From contig UCKU01000013.1 of assembly GCA_900473185.1 (NCBI GenBank), forward strand, positions 536,396 through 600,395: DNA of 64,000 bases, written 5' to 3'. The stretch comes from Hyphomicrobiales bacterium (GTDB lineage Bacteria; Pseudomonadota; Alphaproteobacteria; Rhizobiales; Rhizobiaceae). Under the pieces are notes generated by a model. That model saw nothing but the letters and a program-made list of their open reading frames with translations. It ran no database searches and was not told where the DNA came from. Made by a program: the position numbers and the translations under genes. Of this stretch, positions 17,809 through 25,604 are shown piece after piece (position 1 is the first letter of the stretch; each line of letters starts with the position of its first letter).

Positions 17809-17913
17809 ATGAACTGCACCTACTCCCAGATTGGATTGGACGAACGCCGCAAGATTGTTCGCTGGAGAACGGCTACCTCAGTGCTGCTGTCACAGCAATA
17901 TGCGATACCCACT
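17809..17913 (+). pseudogene. IS30-type transposase N-terminal remnant
   Basis: The frame from ATG 17809 reads MNCTYSQIGLDERRKIVRWR. This closely resembles the N-terminus of rhizobial IS30-family transposases, which I recall as ...YSQIDLDERRKIARWRMAG. The match then fades, and the frame runs into the end of the neighbouring minus-strand gene. The surrounding 17511-17913 interval is AT-richer than its flanks, and I see no other gene in it. The match rests on memory of the family and needs a database search. Confidence 0.45.
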
Positions 17914-19716
17914 TCAATTAAGGGACGCCTTGTCATCTGAAACAGGCAGTCCGGCGGCCTTCAATCCGGCAAGGAAACGCTCCTGGTCCTCGGTCCGGGC
18001 GAGCCGCTTGGCGACTTCTCGCCTGACGTTCGGGACCAGTGCGGGCGACCGAAGCTGAATCCAATCGAGTTGCTCCTTTGCTTCGGCCGTTTTTCCAAGG
18101 GTGCCCAGGATGGAGAGCAAGACGAGGCGATGCATCGGGTTGTAGTTCAAGTCCGACATACGCGACCAAAGTTCCGCGGCTTGCGTGTCACCCCGCATAA
18201 AGGCACAGAGCGCCATCCCGACCTCGTAATAGCCGCGCGGCCCGGCGTTCCTGCTGATGGCCTCGGAAATCAGTTCACAGCCTCTGTTCCATTTTCCCGA
18301 CATCGACAGACGCAAACCATATTCACCCGCCACTTCCGTGTCATTTGGATTGCTGGCATAGGCGGCCTCGCCTGCGCTCAGGGCTGCGACCATGTCATTG
18401 CTGAAGAAGTTGGCGAGCATTAGCGCTTGAAGGGCACGCGCATTCTTCTGGTCGAGCTGTACGGCGCGTTCGGCAAGCTCCTTTGCAAGATTGAGCGTGG
18501 CGGCGGTCGGCTTGGTGTTCAATTGGTACGGAAAGCGAAACTCATCGAGATGAACCAGCGAAAGGAAGGCCGCAACATTGGAGTCGTCGGGCGCCTTCTC
18601 GACGGCCCGCTGCAGGCAGGACTTCGCAACCTCGTGGGCCTTCACGGTCATCTCGCTGCGATAGCTATAGTAGGACAGAATGCAGGAAAAAGCGTCCGGA
18701 CCTCCGGCAATGCTTGCGGTGTCCGCCTTGAACATCACGCCGAATGGCCGCGCCACCGCCGTCGCGATGTGGTCTGCAAGGCTCGCCTGCGTTTTCAGGA
18801 TGCCCTGCACTTTCATGTCGGCATCGTAATTGTTTGCCCAGATGACAACTCCATCCACCCGCCGCACGAGCCTTGCGGTTGAGCGCAGTGTACTGCCTTC
18901 CAACCGCACGCTTCCCTGTAGAGCATAGAGTGCCTGCGGCGACGCCTGGCCCTCTCGATTGCGCGGCAGGGGGGCGACCACGATAATATCGTTGAAAGGG
19001 ACGAGCTTTTCGATGATATCGTCTGTGATACCTCGAGAAATATCGGATGCATGTCCGCCATCAGAGGCGCTTTCAACTTGTTCGACAACGATCGTCGGGC
19101 GACTGGTTACTCCCCTCGCCGCCTTGGTTTCCGTGTCGAACAAGTTGGCATGCTGAAGCATTGCTGCCATCGAGACCAGGACGATCCCTACGCCTCCCGC
19201 AAGAAGCCAATATCGGAGGCGCCAAAGATGCCTGCCCGCCCCGTCTCGGCTGGTCGTGTTCCTGATGACATTGACCTGCTCAGCGTCATCTCGTCCGGAT
19301 ATAGGCCGAGGGGCTCGTCCGAAGCTTGAGATATCCGCGTGCTCGATATCCTGTCTCACGTCGAAGACCGGTACATAGCCGCCGCGGGGAACCGTGATGA
19401 TGATCCGGTCAGTGCTGCCGGCGGTCAGATAATAGTGTTCCAGTTCCCGCCTCAGCCGACCGGCCTCGATGCGGACACATGGATCCTGCTGGGCATCGAA
19501 GTTTGCATCTCTGCCGAAAACAGCCTGTGCTATGGTAAAGGCCTTCAGATACTCGCTACGGCCCGCAAGTGTTTCGTTTACAATAAATTCAAGGAATCGC
19601 CCCGCCCGCTCGGGAAGTCGAAACTCCGGGCTGGATAGAATGCGCTCAAGTTGCTGTAGCACCTCCTCTTGCGAAGATGCGCTGCCGCAAGCCCTGTCAA
19701 CGCCTGCATTTGTCAT
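17914..19716 (-). CDS. Membrane-anchored winged-helix/TPR regulator-like protein (paralogue 1)
   Basis: This 600-residue protein has three parts. Residues of about 20-120 form a conserved N-terminal domain ending in VRIEAGRLRRELEHYYL and IIITVPRGGYVPVF, which looks like a winged-helix DNA-binding module. One transmembrane helix follows (WLLAGGVGIVLVSMAAML). The outer part is a TolB/FlgO-like domain (ISRGITDDIIEKLVPFNDII) and then TPR-like repeats. The architecture resembles CadC-type one-component regulators. I chose the ATG at 19716, with GGGGG upstream. Two paralogues lie at 47291-49069 and 49074-50039. Function is inferred, and no target is known. Confidence 0.7.
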   Translation of the reverse strand: MTNAGVDRACGSASSQEEVLQQLERILSSPEFRLPERAGRFLEFIVNETLAGRSEYLKAFTIAQAVFGRDANFDAQQDPCVRIEAGRLRRELEHYYLTAGSTDRIIITVPRGGYVPVFDVRQDIEHADISSFGRAPRPISGRDDAEQVNVIRNTTSRDGAGRHLWRLRYWLLAGGVGIVLVSMAAMLQHANLFDTETKAARGVTSRPTIVVEQVESASDGGHASDISRGITDDIIEKLVPFNDIIVVAPLPRNREGQASPQALYALQGSVRLEGSTLRSTARLVRRVDGVVIWANNYDADMKVQGILKTQASLADHIATAVARPFGVMFKADTASIAGGPDAFSCILSYYSYRSEMTVKAHEVAKSCLQRAVEKAPDDSNVAAFLSLVHLDEFRFPYQLNTKPTAATLNLAKELAERAVQLDQKNARALQALMLANFFSNDMVAALSAGEAAYASNPNDTEVAGEYGLRLSMSGKWNRGCELISEAISRNAGPRGYYEVGMALCAFMRGDTQAAELWSRMSDLNYNPMHRLVLLSILGTLGKTAEAKEQLDWIQLRSPALVPNVRREVAKRLARTEDQERFLAGLKAAGLPVSDDKASLN

Positions 19717-19883
19717 CGGTTCCCCCGAATCCGATTGATCACAACCTGCAGTATGCGGTCGCCGACGATAGTCCCATGTTGTCATGGCGGCAACGATATT
19801 TAGTAGAAAAGGCTAATTTAAAGGAAGGATTTCGAAAATCGATCGCATGATCGTTAGGGTGACTACAGCTGGACATAAGCCGG

Positions 19884-19904
19884 GGTAAGATACGGTATCC
19901 TACC
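19884..19904. promoter_or_regulatory. 21-bp near-perfect palindrome in a divergent promoter region
   Basis: The site reads GGTA-A-GATAC-G-GTATC-C-TACC, symmetric about G19894 with a single mismatched pair. It lies between the divergent genes starting at 19716 (minus) and 20012 (plus), so it could be the operator for both, perhaps for the winged-helix protein itself. Confidence 0.45.
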
Positions 19905-19979
19905 GCAATGGACGTGTATTTTACTGCCCTCCTCTTCCTGTGCGCTCTATCATCATCCTCATTCCTGGAGGAGGCGGCG

Positions 19980-20015
19980 ATGACATTACGTGGGCGCCCA
20001 CGTCCCAATCTATGA
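19980..20015 (+). CDS. Possible 11-codon leader peptide
   Basis: An ideal Shine-Dalgarno (GGAGGAGG) sits 5 bp before ATG 19980, which opens an 11-codon frame (MTLRGRPRPNL). Its TGA overlaps the ATG of the next gene at 20012 (ATGA). That next gene has no ribosome site of its own, so this short frame may exist to couple translation. A perfect 16-bp palindrome (ACGTGGGCGCCCACGT, 19988-20003) lies inside it. Confidence 0.4.
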   Translation: MTLRGRPRPNL

Positions 20016-20446
20016 CGAGCGCAGAGGACCTGCGCAAACATGCTCTGGAACTCCAGCTTCTCGAAATGGAGCGCAGCGAAAAGATCAGGGCACGTGAGGC
20101 AAAGAAACATGCCGAATTCGTCGAGGATTTTTTCCGCAAACAGATCGGAGAAACGGAACGCGCCGTCATTAAACGGCTGGTTACGAAAGCAGCCACAGAC
20201 GGTAAATACGAGGCGCTGATCTACAGTTTTCCATCGACATTCTGCACGGATAGCGGTCGCGCCATCAATAATAACCTGCCCGGCTGGCAGAAGACATTGC
20301 AGGGCGAAGCAAAGGAGATTCTCGAACTGTTCGAGGAGGTCGCCAAACCGCAGGGCTATGGGCTCAAGGCGATGATCATCAATTTTCCGGATAGCATGCC
20401 CGGAGATGTGGGCTTCTTCCTCACCTGGGAACCGCCTATCCACTGA
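20012..20446 (+). CDS. Conserved hypothetical protein, 144 residues
   Basis: This is a soluble, highly charged helical N-terminal half (LRKHALELQLLEMERSEKIR and following) with a more globular C-terminal half (YEALIYSFPSTFCTDSGRAI; INFPDSMPGDVGFFLTWEP). I do not recognise the family. The frame is open further upstream to a GTG at 19940, but the ATG at 20012 overlaps the stop of a well-initiated short frame and seems the better start. It is followed after 35 bp by the CYTH gene. Confidence 0.6.
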   Translation: MTSAEDLRKHALELQLLEMERSEKIRAREAKKHAEFVEDFFRKQIGETERAVIKRLVTKAATDGKYEALIYSFPSTFCTDSGRAINNNLPGWQKTLQGEAKEILELFEEVAKPQGYGLKAMIINFPDSMPGDVGFFLTWEPPIH

Positions 20447-20481
20447 CCGGCAACAGCAGGCATGAACGAAGGAATATCGAA

Positions 20482-20973
20482 TTGAAAGCGACCGAGATCG
20501 AGCGAAAGTTCCTGGTCTGCAACGACAGCTGGCGCGTTTGCGCCGGCGACCCGCATGTGCTGCAACAGGCCTATCTTTGCCGGCGCGATCAAAACCCCAT
20601 CCGTGTGCGCCTGATCGATGGGTGCTCTGCACGCCTAACGATCAAATTTCGTACGCCAGGCCTTGCCCGGGAGGAATATGAGTATGAGATTCCGGTCGAG
20701 GAGGCCCGCGAACTCTTGCTCCACGCGGGAGGCCGTATCATCGAAAAGACCCGCTACCGCGTTCTCCATGATGGCAAGAGTTGGGATGTGGATGTCTTTG
20801 CCGGCGCCTATGAGGGACTGACGCTCGCCGAGATCGAAATGGCGAGCGAGGATGAGCAGCCGAACCTGCCTCAATGGCTGGGGCGCGAGGTCACGGGTAA
20901 GAAGCGTTATTCCAACCGCGCCATGGCGGCTGCCTTGCGCCTCTCGCCAGCGGCGCAGGACCCTGCCGGCTGA
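20482..20973 (+). CDS. CYTH domain protein, probable inorganic triphosphatase
   Basis: This 163-residue CYTH protein carries the ExExK signature at its start (EIERKFLV). Alternating charged strands follow that would line the tunnel (IRVRLIDG, ARLTIKFR, EEYEYEIP, EKTRYRV, WDVDVF, AEIEM, KKRYSN). Small bacterial CYTH proteins of this size usually hydrolyse tripolyphosphate or nucleoside triphosphates with a divalent metal. The start is TTG at 20482, with GAAGGA upstream. The polyphosphate kinase at 27344 is in the same region, but no direct link is shown. Confidence 0.85.
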   Translation: MKATEIERKFLVCNDSWRVCAGDPHVLQQAYLCRRDQNPIRVRLIDGCSARLTIKFRTPGLAREEYEYEIPVEEARELLLHAGGRIIEKTRYRVLHDGKSWDVDVFAGAYEGLTLAEIEMASEDEQPNLPQWLGREVTGKKRYSNRAMAAALRLSPAAQDPAG

Positions 20974-20977
20974 GATT

Positions 20978-21916
20978 CTATTCGCTGACCACGGTCCAGT
21001 TGGCGTCCGGGTTGAAATCCTTGATCGCCGCGGCGCGCTCTTCCGTTTTCGGCCCCAGATCACGCTGGTAGATGACGTTCGCGCCGTTGACCATAAATGT
21101 CTGAACGCCGGTAACCCTATATTTGACCGGCCAGGCAATCAGCGCGAAACCACCGGTCATATAGCCATTGATGATGTAGTTCTGCTTGCCACCAAGCACG
21201 TTGTCTCCCTGGGATGTCAGGATGCGGTAGCGATACCCGAAATAGCCCTCCCCCCGCTTGGCCGCGCCGAAGGCGGCCGTCTCGACGAGCGCGCTCGCCG
21301 GGCTTTCCTCGGGATAGACGTTCGGATCCCAATAAAGACCATCAAGTTTGCCCGGGCTGCTGATCAGTTTCTTGGCAAATTCATAGATGCCGTCGCCATC
21401 ACGGTCCTCGGATGCATATTGGTATTGGGCAGCCACGTATTCATGCATGGTATCGATGGTGGCGAGTTCATTTTCGCCGACGCGGCGATTGATGATTTCC
21501 TCCAGGCCGCGCTGGGTGTCAAAGGACCATTTGCCGTCCTTGCCATCGGTTAGCGGGAACGGGAGCGGCCAGAGCCGATCGCCGATGGCGACGATCTTCA
21601 TACCTTCGACATCCCGCAAAACTGCCTGCCGTCCGGCGCCTTCGCGGATCAGCCCATAAGCGATCATCGCTTCGTTACTGGATTGCAACTTGTCTGCCTT
21701 GAGGCCGAACAGAGCCGCGAGATCGTCGATGTTGCCGGAAGCCAGCACCGATTTCAGTTTGCCGAGCGCAAGCTCCGGACTGTCGAATTTCGGTGATGGC
21801 GTTGCTGCCCTGTATTCGGCGAGATCTGTCTGGGCCTGCGAAAGCGCCGGCGTTGCCGGCATCGCGCAAATGACTGCCGCAAGCATAAGCGGAATTACGG
21901 TCGATTGACGTTTCAT
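20978..21916 (-). CDS. DUF2950 secreted protein
   Basis: This 312-residue DUF2950 protein has a signal peptide (MKRQSTVIPLMLAAVICAMP). Family features are SPELALGKLKSVLASGNIDD near the start and GYFGYRYRILTSQGDNVLGG with GGFALIAWPVKYRVTG toward the end. I chose the ATG at 21916, which has GGGAG upstream; a GTG at 21949 only adds a hydrophilic stretch before the signal peptide. It follows the DUF3300 gene by 29 bp, a pairing common in Proteobacteria. The location is envelope or periplasm; the function is unknown. Confidence 0.85.
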   Translation of the reverse strand: MKRQSTVIPLMLAAVICAMPATPALSQAQTDLAEYRAATPSPKFDSPELALGKLKSVLASGNIDDLAALFGLKADKLQSSNEAMIAYGLIREGAGRQAVLRDVEGMKIVAIGDRLWPLPFPLTDGKDGKWSFDTQRGLEEIINRRVGENELATIDTMHEYVAAQYQYASEDRDGDGIYEFAKKLISSPGKLDGLYWDPNVYPEESPASALVETAAFGAAKRGEGYFGYRYRILTSQGDNVLGGKQNYIINGYMTGGFALIAWPVKYRVTGVQTFMVNGANVIYQRDLGPKTEERAAAIKDFNPDANWTVVSE

Positions 21917-21945
21917 GATGTAACTCCCTGAGCTGGAAAGAGGTC

Positions 21946-23343
21946 TCACCGGCGTCCACCGCCACCACCTCGGCCGCCGCCACCACGATGCGGAACTGGA
22001 CGCGACCGCTGCTGGGGACGGGCTGACTGACGATGGGCGCCCATGCTCTGCGACCCTCGTTTCGAGGCCACGGCCTCGCGGCGACCGGACTGGGGATTGC
22101 CGAGCGCACTCGACTGGCGCCCGCGATTGTCGGGTCTGGCAGCCATCTGCGGTTTATTGGGCCTATTGACGGATTTTTGCGCAGGCTTGGACGGCCGATT
22201 GGCTGCCTTCTGAGGACGAGCCTCGGGTCGATTTGCAGCCGTTGGGCGATTTGCGGCCGCAGGCCGATTTCCTGCCGTTGGCCGATTTGCCTGCGGTCTG
22301 TCCTTCAGGCCCTGCGCCGTGTTTTTGCGAATATCCTGCGCACGTGCCGAGTTGGCCCGATTGGCGGGCAACTGGCTCGCCCGGATATCACTGGCCTTGT
22401 TGCGCAACTGGTTGCGATTGTCGCCCTGCAGGCCGGACTTGATCGCCGACCGGTCTATCTTCGCAAGCTGGTCCTTGCTGATGTTCAGCTTGCTCCGGTC
22501 GACATTGCTCCAGTCGACGTCGTTCCACTTCATCTTTCCGTTGAAGTTGCGGTCGTTCAGGCAATTGTTGCAGTCAATGTCGATATCGCCATCCCAGCGG
22601 CCGCCCCATACTCCCCAATCGTCCCAGTTGACGATGGCCGCCCAGGCAAGGCCGGTCACAGCGCCGGCAAAGAAAGCCGCGCCGGGATAATAATAGTTAT
22701 CGTAATAATCGGGATAATAGGAGATCGGCGCAGACACATAGCCTGGCTCATACAGCATTTCCGGCGGATATTGCGGGATATAGATCTTCTCCGGATCGGT
22801 CGGCCGGATGATGATGTTGTCGTTTTCGGTGACGACCGTGACCTTGTCATCCGTTTTGATGATGTTCTTTTCCACCGCTTCATCGCGAAGCTGCTGAATG
22901 GCGATCAGGACGTCCTTCTGCTGGTTGGTGAGCGCATCCGCAAGGGATTGGGTCCAGTCGAGATCCTCGCTCATCATTTTAACGACATCGGGATAATTGA
23001 GCAGCGAGACGATGCTGCCGTCCCAATCGCTCTTGGGCTTGAGGTCGGAATTTTTCTTCTTTGCCTCTAGGAAGCGCTGCGCCTCGACGATCTGCAGAGG
23101 AAAGAGCGAGGCTGCCGAAATTGCCGCAACCAGCTCATCCGGGTAGAGCGCGATCCGCGCTACGAGCACTTCAAGCTCGTCATCGGAAAGAAGCGCGGCT
23201 GCGGGCTGCTCGGCACCGGCCTGCGCAGGAGCCGCCGCAGGGGCCGGGGCTTGGACTTGAGCTCGCGCTGGGAGCGCCGGTTGTAACGCAATAATCGCCA
23301 GCGCCGATAATCCACCAAGCAGTTTGCGGGATATTGCTTTCAT
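21946..23343 (-). CDS. DUF3300 secreted protein with NRP-rich basic tail
   Basis: This 465-residue protein has a signal peptide and a DUF3300 domain: LLSDDELEVLVARIALYPDE, then YPDVVKMMSEDLDWTQSLAD and IRPTDPEKIYIPQYPPEMLY. A tyrosine-rich YYPDYYDNYYYPGAAF segment follows. The last 150 residues are a strongly basic low-complexity tail built from repeats of about six residues around NRP and ending in glycine-arginine runs. The tail could bind polyanions such as LPS, polyphosphate or nucleic acid. It is transcribed ahead of the DUF2950 gene. Confidence 0.85.
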   Translation of the reverse strand: MKAISRKLLGGLSALAIIALQPALPARAQVQAPAPAAAPAQAGAEQPAAALLSDDELEVLVARIALYPDELVAAISAASLFPLQIVEAQRFLEAKKKNSDLKPKSDWDGSIVSLLNYPDVVKMMSEDLDWTQSLADALTNQQKDVLIAIQQLRDEAVEKNIIKTDDKVTVVTENDNIIIRPTDPEKIYIPQYPPEMLYEPGYVSAPISYYPDYYDNYYYPGAAFFAGAVTGLAWAAIVNWDDWGVWGGRWDGDIDIDCNNCLNDRNFNGKMKWNDVDWSNVDRSKLNISKDQLAKIDRSAIKSGLQGDNRNQLRNKASDIRASQLPANRANSARAQDIRKNTAQGLKDRPQANRPTAGNRPAAANRPTAANRPEARPQKAANRPSKPAQKSVNRPNKPQMAARPDNRGRQSSALGNPQSGRREAVASKRGSQSMGAHRQSARPQQRSRPVPHRGGGGRGGGGGRR

Positions 23344-23384
23344 CACGCACGTAACTCCCTTGGACCATTGAATGATTGATACGT

Positions 23385-23699
23385 TTACGGAGATTTCGGG
23401 CCGGTCTGCGGGGACCGCCTGAGCACCACAATTTTCGACTGGGTGATCGCCTCCCCCATCTCTTTCAACAGGGCATCGACGAGACCCGCATATTCCAACC
23501 GCCGCGCCTCCCGAACCTCCTCCGGTAACCGCTCAACGTGCGCCAAAGCCTGCGCCGCAGCAGTGAGATCCTCACACATGCTGTGAAATTGCTCGCTTAC
23601 ATAAAAAAGCCGCTGCACCAGCCGCTTCTGGTCGGGAAAATAAGTCTCAGCCGTCTCCAGGGCGGACAAAAATGTCGAACCTTGTTCTCCCGGCACCAT
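23385..23699 (-). CDS. Small hypothetical helical protein
   Basis: This 104-residue predicted all-helical cytoplasmic protein has no transmembrane segment (YFPDQKRLVQRLFYVSEQFH and LEYAGLVDALLKEMGEAITQ). I do not recognise the family. It lies 41 bp upstream of the DUF3300 gene on the same strand and may be co-transcribed. Coding appearance is good, but initiation is uncertain (ATG 23699, next codon GTG). Confidence 0.55.
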   Translation of the reverse strand: MVPGEQGSTFLSALETAETYFPDQKRLVQRLFYVSEQFHSMCEDLTAAAQALAHVERLPEEVREARRLEYAGLVDALLKEMGEAITQSKIVVLRRSPQTGPKSP

Positions 23700-23767
23700 C
23701 CCCGCCCCCGCTGTCGAATTGCGCTAAGCAGACGAGAAAAAGTATATAACAGAACGATCGGCAGCAG

Positions 23768-23790
23768 ACGTAAAATACACGATCTTACGT
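23768..23790. promoter_or_regulatory. Inverted repeat in a divergent promoter region
   Basis: ACGTAA-N11-TTACGT lies in the 324-bp gap between the minus-strand gene starting at 23699 and the plus-strand DUF3302 gene at 24024. It could be a regulator site. Nothing else recognisable is present in this gap. Confidence 0.35.
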
Positions 23791-24023
23791 TAGCCGGCTT
23801 TCGAAAGGCCATTGGAATCCGTGGCGCGGATGCTGACATGACCGATGCCTCTTTGATCCCGCCTTTTTACCTTCACGCAGAGATGATTTCCGCAAACGGC
23901 AAAGCTTCCAATGCTTCAATAGAGGTTACGCGATGCTACGGGCCTCAGCACCAAAACGGGCTTATTATCCTGTTATCGATAGCAATCGAACGGCTAGGCC
24001 GGACCGGCCGGGAGGGAGCGGCC

Positions 24024-24365
24024 GTGTTTCTCGATTATTTTGCCTTGGGCGTACTGCTCTTTGTCGTCATCACCCTGTTTTACGCGGTGATTGCGATCCA
24101 CGACATTCCTCATCTGATGGCCAAGGCGCGAAATCACCCCCACCAGGACGCAATCCATGTTGCCGGATGGGTGAGCCTCTTCACGCTTCATGTGATCTGG
24201 CCGTTCCTGTTCATCTGGGCGACGCTCTATCGCGAGGATCGCGGCTGGGGCATCCGCACTGACGGAAAGCTGTCGCCGGAAGCGGAAGCGAACGCGGAGA
24301 TTGCCCGTCTTCACGCACGGATCGCCGAACTGGAGGCACAAACGCCGGAGAAGGAGAGCGCCTGA
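24024..24365 (+). CDS. DUF3302 (YiaW-like) inner membrane protein
   Basis: This 113-residue protein has two transmembrane helices (DYFALGVLLFVVITLFYAVI; VAGWVSLFTLHVIWPFLFIW) and a charged helical tail with coiled-coil character (EANAEIARLHARIAELEAQ). It matches the YiaW/DUF3302 pattern of small proteins encoded ahead of a YiaV-type HlyD protein. I chose the GTG at 24024, with GGGAGGGAG upstream; the longer open frame lacks a ribosome site. The stop overlaps the next start. Confidence 0.75.
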   Translation: MFLDYFALGVLLFVVITLFYAVIAIHDIPHLMAKARNHPHQDAIHVAGWVSLFTLHVIWPFLFIWATLYREDRGWGIRTDGKLSPEAEANAEIARLHARIAELEAQTPEKESA

Positions 24366-25522
24366 TGGAGCTACTTCTCATCCTGACTTATGCCGCGATC
24401 TGCTGGACGATCTTCAAGATATTCAGGATCCCGGTAAACCAGTGGACACTCGCAACTGCCGTCCTCGGCGGGATATTCATCATCTCGGCCCTTGTGCTTC
24501 TGATGAGCTACAATCATCCCTATTCGAGCGATGGGCGCATCTATTTTACGTCGGCTCCGGTCATCCCCGTCGTGGGAGGCCAGGTCATCGACGTTCCGGT
24601 CACGGCGAACGTACCATTAAAGAAGGGCGACATTCTTTTCCGCATCGATCCCCGGCCATATCAGTTTGCAGTCGACCAAAAGACGGCGGCCCTTGCCGAA
24701 GCCAAGCAATCCGTCCTGCAATTGAAAGCAGCGCTTGATGCCGCCAATTCAGCCGTGATCGGTGCCGAGGCCTCGCGAGACCGGTCGCTGCAGGCCTTTC
24801 AAAAATTCCAGCAATCGAACGAGAATTCAAAGTCGAGCGGTAAAGGTGCCGTCTACTCCGAGCTCGAGGTCGAGAACCGGCGTGGCATTTATCTGACCGC
24901 CGAGGCAGCGGTCGATTCGGCACGCGCGCAAGCGACACAAGCAAAGCTTGCTTATGAATCCGAGATCAACGGTACGAACCCGACGGTCGCGAGGCTGCAG
25001 GCCGAGTTGAACAACGCCGAATACGAACTCGACCAGACGACGGTACGGGCACCGACTGATGGCTATGTCACGCAGGTCTTCCTGCGCCCAGGCATGATGG
25101 CCAATCCCCTACCCCTACGCCCGGTCATGGTCTTCATCAACAGTGAGGACCGCATGCTAGCGGCAGCCTTCATCCAGAATTCGCTGCAGCGTGTCCGCGT
25201 CGGTGATGAAGCCGAGGTCTCCTTCAAGGCTGTGCCCGGCAAAATATTCAAGGCACGAGTGGCGGAGGTGATCGATGTGATGGCGCAGGGCCAATTGCAG
25301 CCGAGCGGTGCGCTAATCGACCCGCAATCGCCCGAACGCACATCACCCGGTCAGACTTTGGCCCGAATCGAACTGCTCGAAAACACCGACCAGTATCAAT
25401 TGCCCGGCGGCGTGGTCGCTGAGGTCGCTGTTTACACACACTATTGGCACCACGTCGCCCTCCTCCGCAAAGTGCTGCTGCGGATGAACGCCTGGATGAA
25501 CTACGTGTTCCTCGAACATTGA
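24365..25522 (+). CDS. HlyD-family membrane fusion protein (YiaV-like)
   Basis: This 385-residue protein has two N-terminal transmembrane segments, then a lipoyl/barrel half-motif (VIPVVGGQVIDVPVTANVPL KKGD), a helical hairpin of about 120 residues, and the second half-motif (TVRAPTDGYVTQVFLRPGMM). This is the periplasmic adaptor of EmrA/YiaV-type exporters. No outer-membrane or transporter partner is encoded beside it other than the small DUF3302 protein, as in the yiaVW pair. Its cargo is unknown. Confidence 0.82.
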   Translation: MELLLILTYAAICWTIFKIFRIPVNQWTLATAVLGGIFIISALVLLMSYNHPYSSDGRIYFTSAPVIPVVGGQVIDVPVTANVPLKKGDILFRIDPRPYQFAVDQKTAALAEAKQSVLQLKAALDAANSAVIGAEASRDRSLQAFQKFQQSNENSKSSGKGAVYSELEVENRRGIYLTAEAAVDSARAQATQAKLAYESEINGTNPTVARLQAELNNAEYELDQTTVRAPTDGYVTQVFLRPGMMANPLPLRPVMVFINSEDRMLAAAFIQNSLQRVRVGDEAEVSFKAVPGKIFKARVAEVIDVMAQGQLQPSGALIDPQSPERTSPGQTLARIELLENTDQYQLPGGVVAEVAVYTHYWHHVALLRKVLLRMNAWMNYVFLEH

Positions 25523-25604
25523 AGCAAAGGCTGGCTCCAATCCCGGTGGTGCGAGGAGCAGCAAGACACAACGGGAGTAACGATGACAGAACGAGGAGCC
25601 AGCG

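Noticed and set aside
17682..17921. 79-residue plus-strand frame
   Set aside because: The coding-like part is in a different frame (the IS30 remnant); this frame has no ribosome site and overlaps the end of the neighbouring gene.
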